From contig NC_054746.1 in NCBI RefSeq assembly GCF_018143015.1, positions 44,114,701 through 44,178,700 on the forward strand: a stretch of 64,000 nt of DNA, given 5' to 3'. This document shows positions 28,501 through 39,017 of this stretch, one piece after another; within the stretch, counting starts at the first letter, position 1; each line of letters opens with the position of its first letter. A program made the translations under genes and the position numbers. This stretch comes from Lytechinus variegatus. Taxonomy: Eukaryota > Echinodermata > Echinoidea > Temnopleuroida > Toxopneustidae. Under the pieces are notes generated by a model, which did no database searches, was not told the origin of the DNA, and saw only the letters and a list, made by a program, of their open reading frames with translations.

Positions 28501-31500
28501 CTAGTAACATGGTAGTCATTTTTTTGATAATGTGAAAACCACTTTGAATACATGTGTTATCTTTCACATTATCAAGGATAAGTATTGCTTAAGATTATGA
28601 ATACATATTGCTATTTCACTTCACAGATTTTTGCGGGTACATAGCGTACTTAAATTTTCTTTTTTAATACTTTGTATTATTGATTAATTAAAAAAAAATA
28701 TTTGTCTACGTTTTTCCTCCCCCGCTTTTATTTCACTGGAATTTCATTCAACCCACCTCTTTGGTCACTGTTGAATCGTTTATCTCTCAATCAAAATCCA
28801 TTCGTTAACTATTTATCTTTCACTCACCACTCACTCTTCATCAATTTTTGTTTCCTTACTGGTTCAAACATTCATTTCTTACTCGTCACCCACTCGTCTT
28901 GAATTTTCGATCACTCTTCGACCATTAGTCATCAATTTACCCCTCGTCGCCCACTGGTCATCTATTCTTCTCTCACTCGTCACCCACTGGTCATCCATTC
29001 TTTTCTCACTCGTCACCCTCTGGTCATCTATTCTTTTCTCACTCGTCACCCTCTGGTCATCCATTCTACTCTCACTCGTCACCCCCTGGTCATCAATTTA
29101 TCCCTCGTCACCCACTAATCATCAAATTACTTCTCGTCACCCACTGGTCATCCAGTTATCTCTCGTCACCCACTGGTCATCCAGTTATCTTTCGTAAACC
29201 CATTGGTCATCCATTCTTCTTTCCTTCGTCATCCATAGTACATCCATTTATCTCTCGTCACCAACTTGCCATTGATTCTTCTCTCACTCGTCACTCACTG
29301 GTCACCGTTTATTTATCTTCATCCACTGGTCATCCATCTATTTCTCACTCGTCACCTACAGAACATTCTTCTTTTACTCGTAACTAACTGGTCATTCCAT
29401 TCTTTTTTTACTCGTCACCCATTGGTCACCCATTTATATCTCGTCACCCACTGGTCATCCATCCATCTATCTCTCACTCGTTACCCACTGAACATTCTCC
29501 TCTCACTCGTCCCCCTCTGGTCATCAATTCTTCTCTGAATCGTCACCCACTGATTATCCAATCATCTCTCGTCAACAACTGGTCATCCACTTATCCCTCG
29601 TCACCCACTGGTCATCCATTTTTCTCTTACTCGTCACCTACTGTACATTCTTCTCTCACTCGTCACCCACGGGTCATCCACTTATCTTTCGTCACCCACT
29701 TGTCATCCATTCTTCTCTCACTCGTCACCCACTGGTCATCCATTCTTCTCTCACTCGTCACCCTCTGGTCATCCATTCTTCTCTCACTCGTCACCCACTG
29801 AGCATCCATTCTTCTCTCACTCGTCACCCTCTGGTCATCCATTCTTTTCTCACTCGTCACCCTCTGGTCATCCATTCTTCTCTCACTCGTCACCCTCTGG
29901 TCATCAATTCTTCTCTGACTCGTCACCCACTGATCATCCAATCATCTCTCGTCAACAACTCGTCACCCACGGGTCATCCACTTATCTTTCGTCACCCACT
30001 GGTCATCCATTCTTCTCTCACTCGTCACCCACTGGTCATCAATTCTTCTCTTACTCGTAACCCACAGGTCATCATTTATTTATCTTACTCGTCACCCACT
30101 GTACATTCTTCTCTCACTCGTCACCCACGGGTCATCCACTTATCTTTCATCACCAACTTGTCATCCATTCTTCTCTCACTCGTCACCCACTGGTCATCCA
30201 TTCTTCTCTCACTCGTCACCCTCTGGTCATCCATTCTTCTCTCACTCGTCACCCACTGATCATCCATTCTTCTCTCACTCGTCACCCTCTGGTCATCCAT
30301 TCTTTTCTCACTCGTCACCCTCTGGTCATCCATTCTTCTCTCACTCGTCACCCTCTGGTCATCAATTCTTCTCTGACTCGTCACCCACTGATCATCCAAT
30401 CATCTCTCGTCAACAACTCGTCACCCACGGGTCATCCACTTATCTTTCGTCACCCACTGGTCATCCATTCTTCTCTCACTCGTCACCCACTGGTCATCAA
30501 TTCTTCTCTTACTCGTAACCCACAGGTCATCATTTATTTCTCTTACTCGTCACCCACTGTACATTCTTCTCTCACTCGTCACCCACGGGTCATCCACTTA
30601 TCTTTCGTCACCCACTTGTCATCCATTCTTTCACTCGTCAACCACTGGTCATCCATTCTTAAATCACTCGTCACCCACTGGTTATCCATTCTTCTCTCAC
30701 TCGTCACCCTCTGGTCATCCATTCTTCTCTCACTCGTCACCCACTGATCATCCATTCTTCTCTCACTCGTCACCCTCTGGTCATCCATTCTTTTCTCACT
30801 CGTCACCCTCTGGTCATCCATTCTTCTCTCACTCGTCACCCTCTGGTCATCAATTCTTCTCTGACTCGTCACCCACTGATCATCCAATCATCTCTCGTCA
30901 ACAACTCGTCACCCACGGGTCATCCACTTATCTTTCGTCACCCACTGGTCATCCATTCTTCTCTCACTCGTCACCCACTGGTCATCAATTCTTCTCTTAC
31001 TCGTAACCCACAGGTCATCATTTATTTCTCTTCACCCACTGAATATTCTTCTCTGACTCGTCATCCAGTGGTCACCTATTTATCTCTCACTCGTCACTTA
31101 CTGGTTGTCTCTTAATCTCCCACTCGTCACCCACTGGTCATTCATTTTTTTCTCTGCCTCGTGTGTGTGTGTGTATTTGAGTTATGTCAGACGTGTATCA
31201 ATCAGATATGATCATTTACTTCTGGGACCGACCTTTAACGTCACCATCCGAAAAAACGTAAGAACCTCTGCATCAATTTCTAACTTCCCCACAGCTTGGA
31301 TTACAGGCGCACGCCACAACGCCCAGTTGCCTCGTGACCCACTGGTCATCCATTTGTCACTCGTCATCCACTGGTCATTCATTTATCTCTGTCCCATGAA
31401 CCACTGGTAACCCTATTTATCACTCGTCACCCATTGGTAATTCATTAATCTCTCACTCGTCACCCATTGATCATCCATTTATCTCTACCTTGTTACCCTC

Positions 31501-34500
31501 TGGTAATCCATTTATCTATCACTCGTCAAACAGAAGAAAAAAGGCAACCTATAAACATCAACATGCAATAATGAATATCTCAGTGATCAACACACAAGAG
31601 AGATAATGGATGGCTATTGGGTGACGAGAGATAATGGAAGACCGGTGTGTGACGAGTGGGAGAATTAAGGGATGACCAGTGGATGACGAGAGAGAGAGAT
31701 AAATGGGTGACCATTGGGTGACAAGTGCGAGATTAAGGGATGACCAGTTGGTAACGAGGCAGAGATATATGGATGACCAGTGGGTGGCGAGAGAGATAAA
31801 TGGATGACAAGTGAGTGACGAGTTGGGATTAAGGGGTAACCAGTGTGTGACGAGAGAGATATATAAATGGATGACAAGTGAATGACGAGAGGTAACTGGA
31901 TGACCAGTGGGTGACTAGTGGGAGATTAAGGGATGACCAGTTGGTGACGAGGCAATGATAAATGGCTGAACAATGGGTGGCGAGTGAGATGCATTATCCC
32001 TCATCAACCAGTGACGAGAAATAGCTGGATGACCAGTGATTGACGAGTTGGGGATTAAGGGATGACCAGTGGGTGACGAGGCAGAGATAATGGATGGTTC
32101 GTGGGTGACGAGAGAGATAATGGATGAACACTGGGTGACGAATGATAGATAAATGGATGAACAGTGGGTGGCGAGTGAGATGCAATATCCCTCATCAACC
32201 ACTAGTCATCAATTTGTCTTTCACTATTCACTTTACATGTATTCCAAATAGGTAGCCCGATTAATACAATGGTTACGTTCTCCCCACCCCTCCCCCCTCT
32301 CTCCCATTCTTTTAACCTTTATTGAACTCAGTCCAAACTGCCAATCAGTGATCACTGAGATATTAATTATTGCATGTTGATGTTTAAAGATTTCCTTTTT
32401 TCTATGAAAAATATCAGGTTTGGTCAACGGATAAACAACCATCAGTGGTTTCCAGTAGTCCCCTAATGACATCACATCAGGGTCTCTCTGCCGATTTATC
32501 ACGTGATCAAACAAATCTTGTTGTTGGCTGCTCTGATGGAACTGCTTTCCTGTACAAGGTTACATTCATATTAACTATATCATCGCATAATAGTTGTATA
32601 CAATATGTTTGAATTCAAAATATGTCCCCAACACAAATAGAAATATGAAAAGGAATTGAAAGAATTCAAATTTGTAAATGGTAAAAGAGGGGAACAAATT
32701 AGTGGGGAAATGTTATGGCAAACGGACCATGTAGTGTAGTGTACACATGTCGTGTCAACAGATAAATTATAATTCGAATACTTCGACATACTGATGTGCT
32801 GTGAAAGTATATTTAAAGTATAACAGATTCAAAGACCATGTCAATTGTTGGCTGAAATGATCTAAATATTATTATTTTCAATTTTGTTTGATTTTGATAT
32901 GAATAAACATTGCCAGACATCATTTGACATGTCATCCATAATTTTTCACTGATTTTTATTTCAAATATTTATATATTCATTTTTGATAGATGTCTGATGG
33001 GAGGCTATGTGAAGGAGAGCCAACGCGCTTGCAGGGTCCAGCAAGTCGGGTGAGCCATACACAGTTTTCATCGGATGGAAAACTATTACTACTAGCTGGC
33101 TGGAAACATCTTAAGGTAATTATAATAACAATGATGACAATGATAATACTTAGTATTTATTCAAAGGTTCAATGCGAAAGATTTGGAGAAAGAAAAATGA
33201 AAGGAAAGATGAAGGATACAAAGACATAACGCGAGTAAAAACAATTTTATTTCTCATAGTTTATTGTATCACTAACCACCAACACCCTGCTGCATTACTA
33301 TACTGTGAAAACTACGGTATTCTATAAAATCCATACTAGTCATTCTTTAAGTAAGTCACCCCTTTAATATGCATATATTTGTTTATCCTTCCACTTGTTT
33401 TCAATTGCTTTTTACCAAAGAGATGATGTCTACAAATTGGAACTGTAAATGGGATAACTTTTCATTGGAATGTAATTTTTGTTGGTGCTTTCTTTTAAAC
33501 TTCAGGTCTATGACGTAAGTACCCTGCAAGAGTTAAGCAGTATCACAGACGAGATGCCTATTACGATTGCAAAGTTTATTTTGGATTCCACCATGATATT
33601 AACCGCGACCGGGGGTGTATTAAAGGTAAATACCAAACAAACACATTATAAATACATTATTGACTCATATAGTTTGGTATCGACATCAGTTCGGTAACTA
33701 TACAGTGTGAGGCATAAACGAGATTGGGCGACCACTACCCCAGTGATTATTTCGTGTATTAAACACGGAAATTCAAGGAGAATATTGAAGTAAAAGAGAA
33801 GCAGAAAGAAAGATGAATATTGGAAAGAGTGTCATGGGTAATGTAACTACAACACATCTCTATGTGTTATCAAGGAGAAAAGAAATTAAGTTACCATTGT
33901 TCATCTCGGTTTCCCTTCATTTTGATTCAGAGGAAACGAATTACAGTATAGCTCAATCGCTAATAAAAGCAATAAGAAATAATAAAAAACAATGTACATG
34001 GAAATAGATAATAGAAAATATGATACAGCAACATTCAGTGTCATATCACATATCAAACTTCCATTGACTAAACTTGTGCCTTAATTTTCTCTTCATTTTT
34101 ATCGCTCTGCATTCCCTTTCCTCATTTTGTTCCACTATTTCCTGGGACCTTGGAAATGTTGAATATCTTCTCCGTAAAAATAGTTTGATTCCGCCTCTGT
34201 TTTCTGTGGTTTTGGTGCGGATGTCGTTAACTCTCCATTTATTATCAATTCATTATCATCATATTTCAGAAAGGTGAAGTAAAAATGAAAAGGAGAAAGT
34301 GGGAATAGAGCAGTAAAGTTTATCCCATTAATATTCTCATTTTTCTGCAGGCAAGATCGGCGAGAGATGGTAAGACGAAATGCACGAGAAAGAGTTACAC
34401 TCAAGTGAATAACATCCAGGTTTCATCAGATGGGTCAATGTTTGTTACGACGGGACACGTTAGAACCTTTGTAAGAGAATTCAGATTTTACTTTTAAGAA

Positions 34501-35098
34501 TTAATTATGGGGATTTAAGACATATCGTATGCAATACTGGCACTGATTCGACCCAGGCATCACTGGGTGCCAACAAGAATGAATTCCTTGAATGGTGATG
34601 ACGATGTGTGATGTTGATGCCATTGATAATAGTGACAACGCTGATGAAAGATGACCTCTTTGTTCTGTTTTATGTCATTAAACCATTCTGCAACCAGGGA
34701 GTTGGGGTAGAAACGCTAACGTCACCTACAAACTGCAACATTATCTACAAATAATACCAAACTGATTATTTTGCAACAAAATTCCATTAGGCCTACATAT
34801 TCAGTGATTATAACAATGTCATTTTCTTCCATGTCCTCCTGTATGAGTGTGTCATTACGAAACTGAAATTCAGGTTCCTTACTTAATTTCTTTATCCTCC
34901 CTTTAATTCTCATTTTAGGATCATGGTTACATCGAGTGGTGGAGAACAGAAGAAGAAGGAAATCTTGTGCTATTGCAGAGATTCCGACTGAGTAGCCGTG
35001 TAAAACGAATTGTGTGCAATCCCCAGTTTTCTTCATTCATCACAGTAGACGAGCTGGGACAATTGTTCCTTTTGGAAAGAATAAACACAAATCAATGA
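13244..35098 (+). CDS. APAF1-like apoptosome protein with N-terminal Death domain, 21 exons, 1211 aa
   Basis: Cytosolic STAND ATPase of the APAF1 type: a signal receptor that, in the known family, assembles into a ring and recruits caspases. Exons: 13244-13550, 14855-14893, 15206-15412, 16073-16259, 16600-16712, 17408-17778, 18182-18355, 19170-19339, 20725-20848, 21173-21448, 21784-21909, 25193-25444, 26003-26179, 26912-27040, 27466-27606, 28258-28413, 32418-32558, 32990-33115, 33506-33625, 34351-34470, 34919-35098. Phases join throughout (3636 nt with stop). Domains: Death about 17-100, NB-ARC with P-loop GMGGMGKT 163-170, Walker B LLVLDDIW 249-256, TTRD 273-276, GSP 329-331, winged helix with IHD 449-451, then WD40 repeats to the end. 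The C-terminus matches the APAF1 ending around GYIEWW and TVDELGQLF. A Death domain stands where vertebrate APAF1 has a CARD, and about 90 residues of helical domain 2 are absent. Human APAF1 has 1248 residues. Confidence 0.92.
14073..14671. mobile_element. piggyBac-like MITE, long inverted repeats, TTAA target duplication
   Basis: The two ends are inverted copies of about 190 bp (aggacaagtccactccaaca at the left, its complement at the right), including tcactcactatttctttt internally. TTAA flanks both ends (14069-14072 and 14672-14675). A second copy of the same family is at 40574-41164. No transposase frame is present. It sits in intron 1 of the APAF1-like gene. Confidence 0.82.
15206..18355 (+). 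CDS. Exons 3-7 of the APAF1-like gene: NB-ARC and winged helix
   Basis: These exons carry the ATP-binding core. Exon 3 has the P-loop (GMGGMGKT) with the lysine that contacts ATP phosphates. Exon 4 covers the region matching HWVSVGK in APAF1 (here FWMSMGT). Exon 5 has Walker B with two aspartates and the sensor arginine in TTRD. Exon 6 has GSPLVISIVGALLRDFP, very close to APAF1. Exon 7 has the winged-helix WIHDLL motif, equivalent to the MHD motif of plant NLRs and LHD of APAF1. All key nucleotide-binding residues are present, so the ATPase should work. Exon 5 ends at a GC donor (16713-16714), which is the only choice that fits the phase of exon 6. Confidence 0.9.
15600..15740. repeat. Low-complexity C-run and (AAAT/AAT)n tract
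   Basis: A poly(C) run is followed by A-rich and ataaataa/aataat microsatellite in intron 3 of the APAF1-like gene. It is not coding. Confidence 0.8.
16936..16972. repeat. (TATAAATA)n microsatellite
   Basis: Short AT-only tandem repeat inside the GC-AG intron of the APAF1-like gene. Confidence 0.85.
18294..18670 (+). repeat. Tandem duplication of the 3' half of exon 7 with its donor site
   Basis: Sequence starting at tctattggattcatgacctt and running through the exon end, the gtaggt donor and a poly(C) stretch to ctactcgactctttg appears at 18294-18468 and again at 18488-18670, 194 bp apart and nearly identical. The second copy has no acceptor of its own, so it should be spliced out with the intron. 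Between the copies is a snap-back hairpin (18447-18485). Confidence 0.85.
18762..18815 (+). pseudogene. Possible decayed exon of the APAF1 helical arm
   Basis: A good acceptor (ctttcttttctcag) precedes gaacaacatttatagagatc. In the phase required by exon 7 this reads E-Q-H-L and then a stop. In another frame it gives NFFQRN, weakly like the start of the missing APAF1 arm segment. It lies exactly where an exon for about 90 missing residues is expected. The similarity is too short to be sure; it may be chance. Confidence 0.25.
19170..35098 (+). CDS. Exons 8-21 of the APAF1-like gene: end of helical arm and WD40 propellers
   Basis: Exon 8 (NEFKCLLTLCRFKSC to RVAQQTRNGFF) matches the end of APAF1 helical domain 2. 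Exons 9-21 code WD40-type repeats. Clear blades include DLSVSPDGTLLVTSCSADR followed by CIKVWN in exon 10, and FSSDGKLLLLAGW in exon 18. Many blades have lost the terminal WD, as in APAF1. From exon 9 on, all introns are phase 0 and often sit just before the VW or VY strand of a blade, the sign of propeller growth by exon duplication. In APAF1 the two propellers hold cytochrome c; whether this protein binds it cannot be read here. Confidence 0.88.
19474..19983. mobile_element. MITE with inverted ends and internal cattcgaa/cattct oligomer repeats
   Basis: The left end is cccgtcacactag and the right end gtgtgacgggg. The interior is built from many short variants of gcattctgac, cattcgaagt and gaatg. 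No coding capacity. It lies in intron 8 of the APAF1-like gene, directly before a SINE. Confidence 0.6.
19996..20165 (+). mobile_element. tRNA-derived SINE
   Basis: The tRNA-like head (19996 to about 20065) has gccgtggccgagtggtctga as A box and ggttcgatcctc as B box, then cttgagcaaggcatttattt, a body common to such elements. The acceptor stem has a mismatch and the anticodon arm is degenerate, so it is not a working tRNA. Confidence 0.7.
20225..20535. repeat. (ATC/ATT)n microsatellite
   Basis: About 300 bp of cat/att triplets lie in intron 8 of the APAF1-like gene. Long open frames in several phases (D/N-rich, M-rich, I/T-rich) are by-products of the triplet repeat. Confidence 0.92.
22092..22227. 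mobile_element. MITE, ~135 bp, nested inverted repeats
   Basis: The outer arms are ggggctcgtaacacaaagc and its complement (gctttgtgttac-like ctttgtgttacgggaccc). An inner pair is acgattgattgt and acaatcaatcgt. It lies in intron 11 of the APAF1-like gene. Confidence 0.7.
23674..23840. mobile_element. MITE, ~165 bp
   Basis: The left end is gggagcgtttcatgaaagga-like (ggagcgtttcatgaaagg) and the right end gatgaaacaccactcc. Internal ttgtcggac and gtccgacaag units pair with each other. Remnants of related elements are at 53074-53258 and 58730-58856. Confidence 0.6.
23925..24563. mobile_element. MITE, ~640 bp, filled with gaaagacc repeats
   Basis: The ends cccccattccacagaacgg and ctctgtggaatggggg are inverted. 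The interior is dense with short variants of gaaagaccactgaaagac and its complement ggtctttcaatggtctttc. No coding capacity. It has the same design as the element at 19474-19983 (short inverted ends plus reiterated internal oligomers), though the sequences differ. Confidence 0.65.
28880..32210. repeat. Minisatellite array of ~33 bp units, with higher-order repeats and an inverted section
   Basis: Units of the form cactcgtcacccactggtca plus tccattcttctct repeat from about 28880 to 31150 and in degenerate form to 31540. From about 31600 to 32200 the same unit appears reversed (ggatgaccagtgggtgacga). A higher-order block of 458 bp repeats three times, starting near 29663, 30121 and 30579. It fills the intron between exons 16 and 17 of the APAF1-like gene. 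Because 33 is a multiple of three, the minus strand shows open frames of an 11-residue repeat (MDDQWVTSERR); I do not treat them as genes. Confidence 0.93.
31164..31327 (-). mobile_element. SINE with a 7SL RNA-like head
   Basis: Read on the minus strand the element begins gggcgttgtggcgtgcgcct then gtaatccaagctgtgggga, which resembles the 5' Alu domain of 7SL (SRP) RNA. A later stretch has cagaggttctt and then gacgttaaaggtcggtccc, like a 3' domain seen in other invertebrate SINEs. It ends in an (ACAC)n tail. Perfect 9 bp copies of tgcctcgtg flank it (31155-31163 and 31328-31336), as expected after retroposition. It is inserted in the minisatellite array. Confidence 0.65.
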
Positions 35099-35476
35099 AA
35101 TGAAATGGAAGAAACTTACACAAAGGAATATGAAAATATACATGTGAAGAAATTAGATTTTGAATCCGTGCCCTGTAAGTTGAGACGACATTAGATGCTG
35201 GAATTATGACGTCCAATAGGTAATGCGTTGTTCTTCTATTGCTACGCATCATCCATGTTTTGAACGGATAAGTATGATATGATACTAAATGTTGATCTGG
35301 CAAACGTGATAATTTTGTTTTAAATTGATGTCTCACCGTAGAGGGTTTCCACAGTAATCGAGAAAATGGCAAATTGACATTTGGTCTAAACCTGCTTCGT
35401 CTAATTTGAGTTTCTACTCATTCCACAAGGTCTTGTACTAGTACATATATACAACAGCAGCTTTGGTAGTTCGTGT

Positions 35477-35482
35477 AATAAA
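35477..35482 (+). terminator. Candidate poly(A) signal of the APAF1-like gene
   Basis: AATAAA lies 379 bp after the stop codon. It is the first perfect match I noted downstream; use cannot be proven from sequence. Confidence 0.4.
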
Positions 35483-36059
35483 GATTTGGCCTAATTGTCA
35501 TTTCGTCTAATGTCCGTTTGATCTAACACTATGTATATTTTTTCTTTATGGTAGCTATGGATCAAATTTTCATTTGAAAAATTGCACAAAATAATTAGCA
35601 GTTGAAATGGAAATATCACCATTTAGGAATAAATGAGAATTAGACTAAGTGAGTACTCAAAATGTGTAGTATAGGTCAAACGGCAGTACAGCCAAATCAA
35701 TAGTAGACCATATAGACCAAATAGATTTAACCCTTGTGGTATTCTGCTATCTGATAAGTAGACCAACTGCAAATAGAATATAAACCATACAGAAAATAAG
35801 TTTGTAGGTATGAAGGAATGAATGTCTTAATTAAGTAATATTATTAGCTTGGCTTTACCTCATGATCATAATGATATATCTATAGACCCCAGTTATCGCC
35901 TCTGTCATTCGACTCAAATCTGCTTGAACACACATATTTTCATGATTTTAGTCCCATCCTACGTTTATATTCACTTTATTACTAACTCATTATAAATAAA
36001 CTCATTTCTATATTTCAGATTCAACAATGAAATTGGAACCGAAACCTATTAGGAACAAC
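35483..36059. other. Intergenic, nothing recognised
   Basis: AT-rich sequence after the APAF1-like gene, with no exon-like frame and no repeat I recognise. Confidence 0.5.
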
Positions 36060-36670
36060 TCCTTGATATATATATATATATATATATAGACGTAAATGTC
36101 TCAATCATTGATGCAAGACGTAGCTTCAAGTGTCTCTTTAATTGGGCTAGCTTTCGGCCAGAATTATAGGGCCTTCATCAGGCCTATAATGCATTGAAAC
36201 AAAGTGGAACAAAACCATACAAATAAAATCGTAATAACAACAAAGTAAATAATGGGTAATCAAGGGTACAGAACAGAATGATTACACTAGGATAACTAAA
36301 TAGCAAAAATAACAGAGGGGGTTGAGTACAGAACAGGATTACAATAAGATAACAAAAAATAACAACAGAGGGGGTAATGGCTTAAACGAGACGGTGGAAT
36401 ACAATAGAAATGATTGGGAGGACAAGGTATTTACCGGCATTGAGATTAACTGTGGATTCTGTTCATCTGAGGTAGTGGTAGATCTTGTGTAGGTAATACT
36501 GTGAATGTTTCAAGTAAAATGACAATTCGTTGAAGTATTATACTATATCTTGTGTTTGAGTACATTATCATATTTCGGGATTATATTGATCCGTTAATAT
36601 AGTATACAATATATTCTTCCTTCTTTTATACAATATATTCCTCTTCCTTTATATATATATATATTAAATG
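36060..36670 (-). mobile_element. Probable Penelope-like element fragment flanked by (TA)n
   Basis: The segment between two (TA)n tracts contains gctttcggccagaattatag and ggccttcatcaggcc, the pattern of terminal repeats of Penelope-like retroelements, with a hammerhead-type core on the minus strand. No reverse transcriptase frame is left. Assignment rests on the ribozyme-like motif and general form. Confidence 0.45.
36152..36181 (-). ncRNA. Hammerhead ribozyme-like core
   Basis: On the minus strand: CTGATGA, then a GGCC-loop-GGCC stem II, then GAAA, the conserved order of a hammerhead core. One extra A sits between CTGATGA and stem II. The bases after GAAA (gctagc) could form a very short stem III; stem I is weak. 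Penelope-like elements are known to carry such minimal motifs. Confidence 0.45.
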
Positions 36671-37729
36671 TCACACTTCTTCAACATCTTTATTGTAATC
36701 AAAAGAAAGGGGAAAAATGCAAGAGAGGGGCAGAATTATCTAAAATATAACAGTACGAAACAAAAAAGCATGGAAAATTAGCCCCTATTAATAGAAGGAA
36801 ATCGTTCGGTTTTTAATGTTTCACATGTTGGAATGCACGGTATGTTATTTCTATTTTTACATTTTATTTCATATTATCTGACATAAAATAACATGGAAGG
36901 CTTATTATTATGTGACGTCACTAAATAACGAAGAATTTTTGAAATCACAACTTTATTGTTCTGTGATGGAAATTCTCCAAAGTGATATTTGTCACTCTTC
37001 TGGGTTCCAAAATAAGGCGGACCGTGGAATCGTCTTTGATCACTTCTCTAAGACCGCTCAGTATAAATTAACAATAATTGATGAAAAAAATTATAGTTTC
37101 TGTATTCGAAAAGCTAATTTATTCATGATAACTGGGATTCAGTTTTCATTATTTGCTTATTTTATCAACACACTAATCTAGTTAATAAGAGCTGAAATGA
37201 CTATACTGGCTGAATAAGGCTCAATTCTAATGAAAAATCTGATCTGAAATGTTTATATTTTTACGAGGCCGCCATCATTTTAAACCTTAACCGCTCACGA
37301 TGGCGGTCTCCTGCATTCGTTTAAACTGATATTTTCTTTTAATTGATTATTATGAATATACAGTCTTCAAAAAATTATTCTTTCAGTATATTGAACTGTT
37401 ATCCTTCCATTCGTAAATAATTTCTGAATGAAATCTAAATGCGATCTTTATCATGTCCAGAGTTCATTTAATTACAAATAAAACTTTGAATGATTTTGTA
37501 AACATGTATCCGTCGACTCCGCTGTTTTGTGGCAGCTTTCGTCTTTGAAAATATATCTTACATTTTCCTTTTCCTTTCTCTTTCTTTTTGCTCCATCGTA
37601 AAAATTTTGGGGTCCATTGCCCCCAGGGCCCCAATCTTACCCCCCCCCCCCATCTAGCGTTCAACGATTAAAGGGATAGAGCCTCGTTGATCAGGCGCTG
37701 CACAGCGGCTGCCGGGCCCACGATCAATT
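36671..37729. other. Intergenic, nothing recognised
   Basis: AT-rich with a short open frame near 36912-37181 that resembles no family I know. A poly(C) run is at about 37640-37651. Confidence 0.5.
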
Positions 37730-37789
37730 GGGCAAAGCAAAATTTCGGAGTATTTCATTTCATGTCTATTTCGAACAATAAATTATGGA

Positions 37790-38720
37790 TTTTACTTCCC
37801 CATCATACAGATACGCATAATCTTATATTTTCAACAAACAATGAAGTTCAAAATATATTCAAGTGGTTTTGCTGTAACAAACTTTTAATAAATGCTAGTG
37901 AAACACAATGTGTTGTTTTTAGAACAAGGGGTAAAAGAATCCCTGATGATATTGATACATTATCAATAGGAGGTCATCATATCAATCGAAGCCAAGATGT
38001 AAGATTTCTGGGAGTTGTATTTGATGATCACTCATCATGGAAAAAGCACCTCAGTTATGTTTGTGCCCCGGGGGCCACTTCCATTCACGAGTGGATACCA
38101 TGCGCGACCATGGGGTCTCGAAAAGCACCCTAAACACGTAATTTCCATATTCTGAAAATGCACCCCTTAACAAGTATTGGCGTGTGAAACCCTACCCTTA
38201 ACAAGTTTTGGAAACAAAACGATACTCTTGGCAAATAGTCCCTGAAATGAACCCCTAAACAAGTACAGGAATGTTTTATTATTACGGGTCCTTCGGTCGT
38301 CGGCTTTACAGTAGTTTGGTTTAGTAGGATCCCACCTTCTACACCTCGCGCAAATCGGACTCTAAACACGAAGTGTTGGGGCAAAAAGGACATCCTTTAT
38401 AAAACATTTTAATTTTGTTTCATCATCCCCGCAAATTCGACTCTAAACACGTAATTTTCCTAGCGAAATAGATACCCTTTTTTCATTATTTTTGTGTTTT
38501 TGACACCCTTATCACGTTACGTACGTAACGTGCCCTATCGTGAAAAAGACATCCTTTTTACGTGTTTTTTTGGTCGCGCATGCTATGGTATCCACTCGTC
38601 AATGTAAGTGGTCCCTCCGGGGTTTGTGCCAAGGTATCAAGGAGTGTTGGTGTCATTTATAAGTTACGTTTCTCTTTTCCTCAGCAAACTAACTCTTTAG
38701 AATGCTATTATTGCGCCATG
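37790..38720 (+). pseudogene. Reverse transcriptase fragment of a LINE, interrupted
   Basis: Residues from FSTNNEVQNIFKWFCCNKL through NASETQCVVF to DVRFLGVVFDDHSSWKKHL fit the region after the YADD box of jockey/CR1-type reverse transcriptases (W..NKL.ln..KT..m.F and fLGv..d..l.W..Hi). After the MITE at 38068-38622 the same frame resumes (VSRSVGVIYKL). The catalytic part upstream is missing and stops follow soon after. Confidence 0.78.
38068..38622. mobile_element. MITE, ~555 bp, ~35 bp inverted ends, 8-9 bp target duplication
   Basis: The ends ccgggggccacttccattca / cgagtggataccat and the complement at the right (atccactcgtcaatgtaagt / ggtccctccgg) form imperfect inverted repeats. gtttgtgcc is present on both sides (38059-38067, 38622-38630). 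The interior has many taaacacgt and acaagt units. A second copy in the opposite orientation is at 53423-53940. The 8-9 bp duplication suggests a hAT-like or similar transposase in trans. Confidence 0.82.
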
Positions 38721-39017
38721 CACACTTAATTTATCGTAATGTTGCATGGGGAAATACCTATACGAACCATTTAAACAAGCTATTTTCTTCAGAATTACGT
38801 TATCTGACTCATGACATACTAGAATTACAGAAGTACAAGTATACCTTCATTTCTGCAACTGAAGATTCTGCCTATTGATGATATAGTATCCTTGAATTGT
38901 TTGACATTTGTGTACAAGTCACAATCCTCTAAAAATTGTTCTGTTTTAAGATGCATTTGTTGTTAACTCAAAGGACCGTACGTTAAATACATGTCAGAGA
39001 AATCTTATCCATCAACC

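Noticed and set aside
29663..30887. Minus-strand open frames with an 11-residue repeat (MDDQWVTSERR)
   Set aside because: They arise because the minisatellite unit is 33 bp. They have no splice context, start context or family and lie within an intron of a convincing gene.
28880..31150. Regularly spaced repeats resembling a CRISPR array
   Set aside because: The genome is eukaryotic, the units abut without unique spacers, and no cas genes are present. It is a minisatellite.
31164..31327. Human Alu contamination
   Set aside because: The similarity is limited to the Alu-domain head with several differences. The rest is not Alu, and the element has target duplications of local minisatellite sequence.
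36912..37181. 89-residue plus-strand open frame
   Set aside because: AT-rich, no recognisable domain, no splice or promoter context; consistent with chance.
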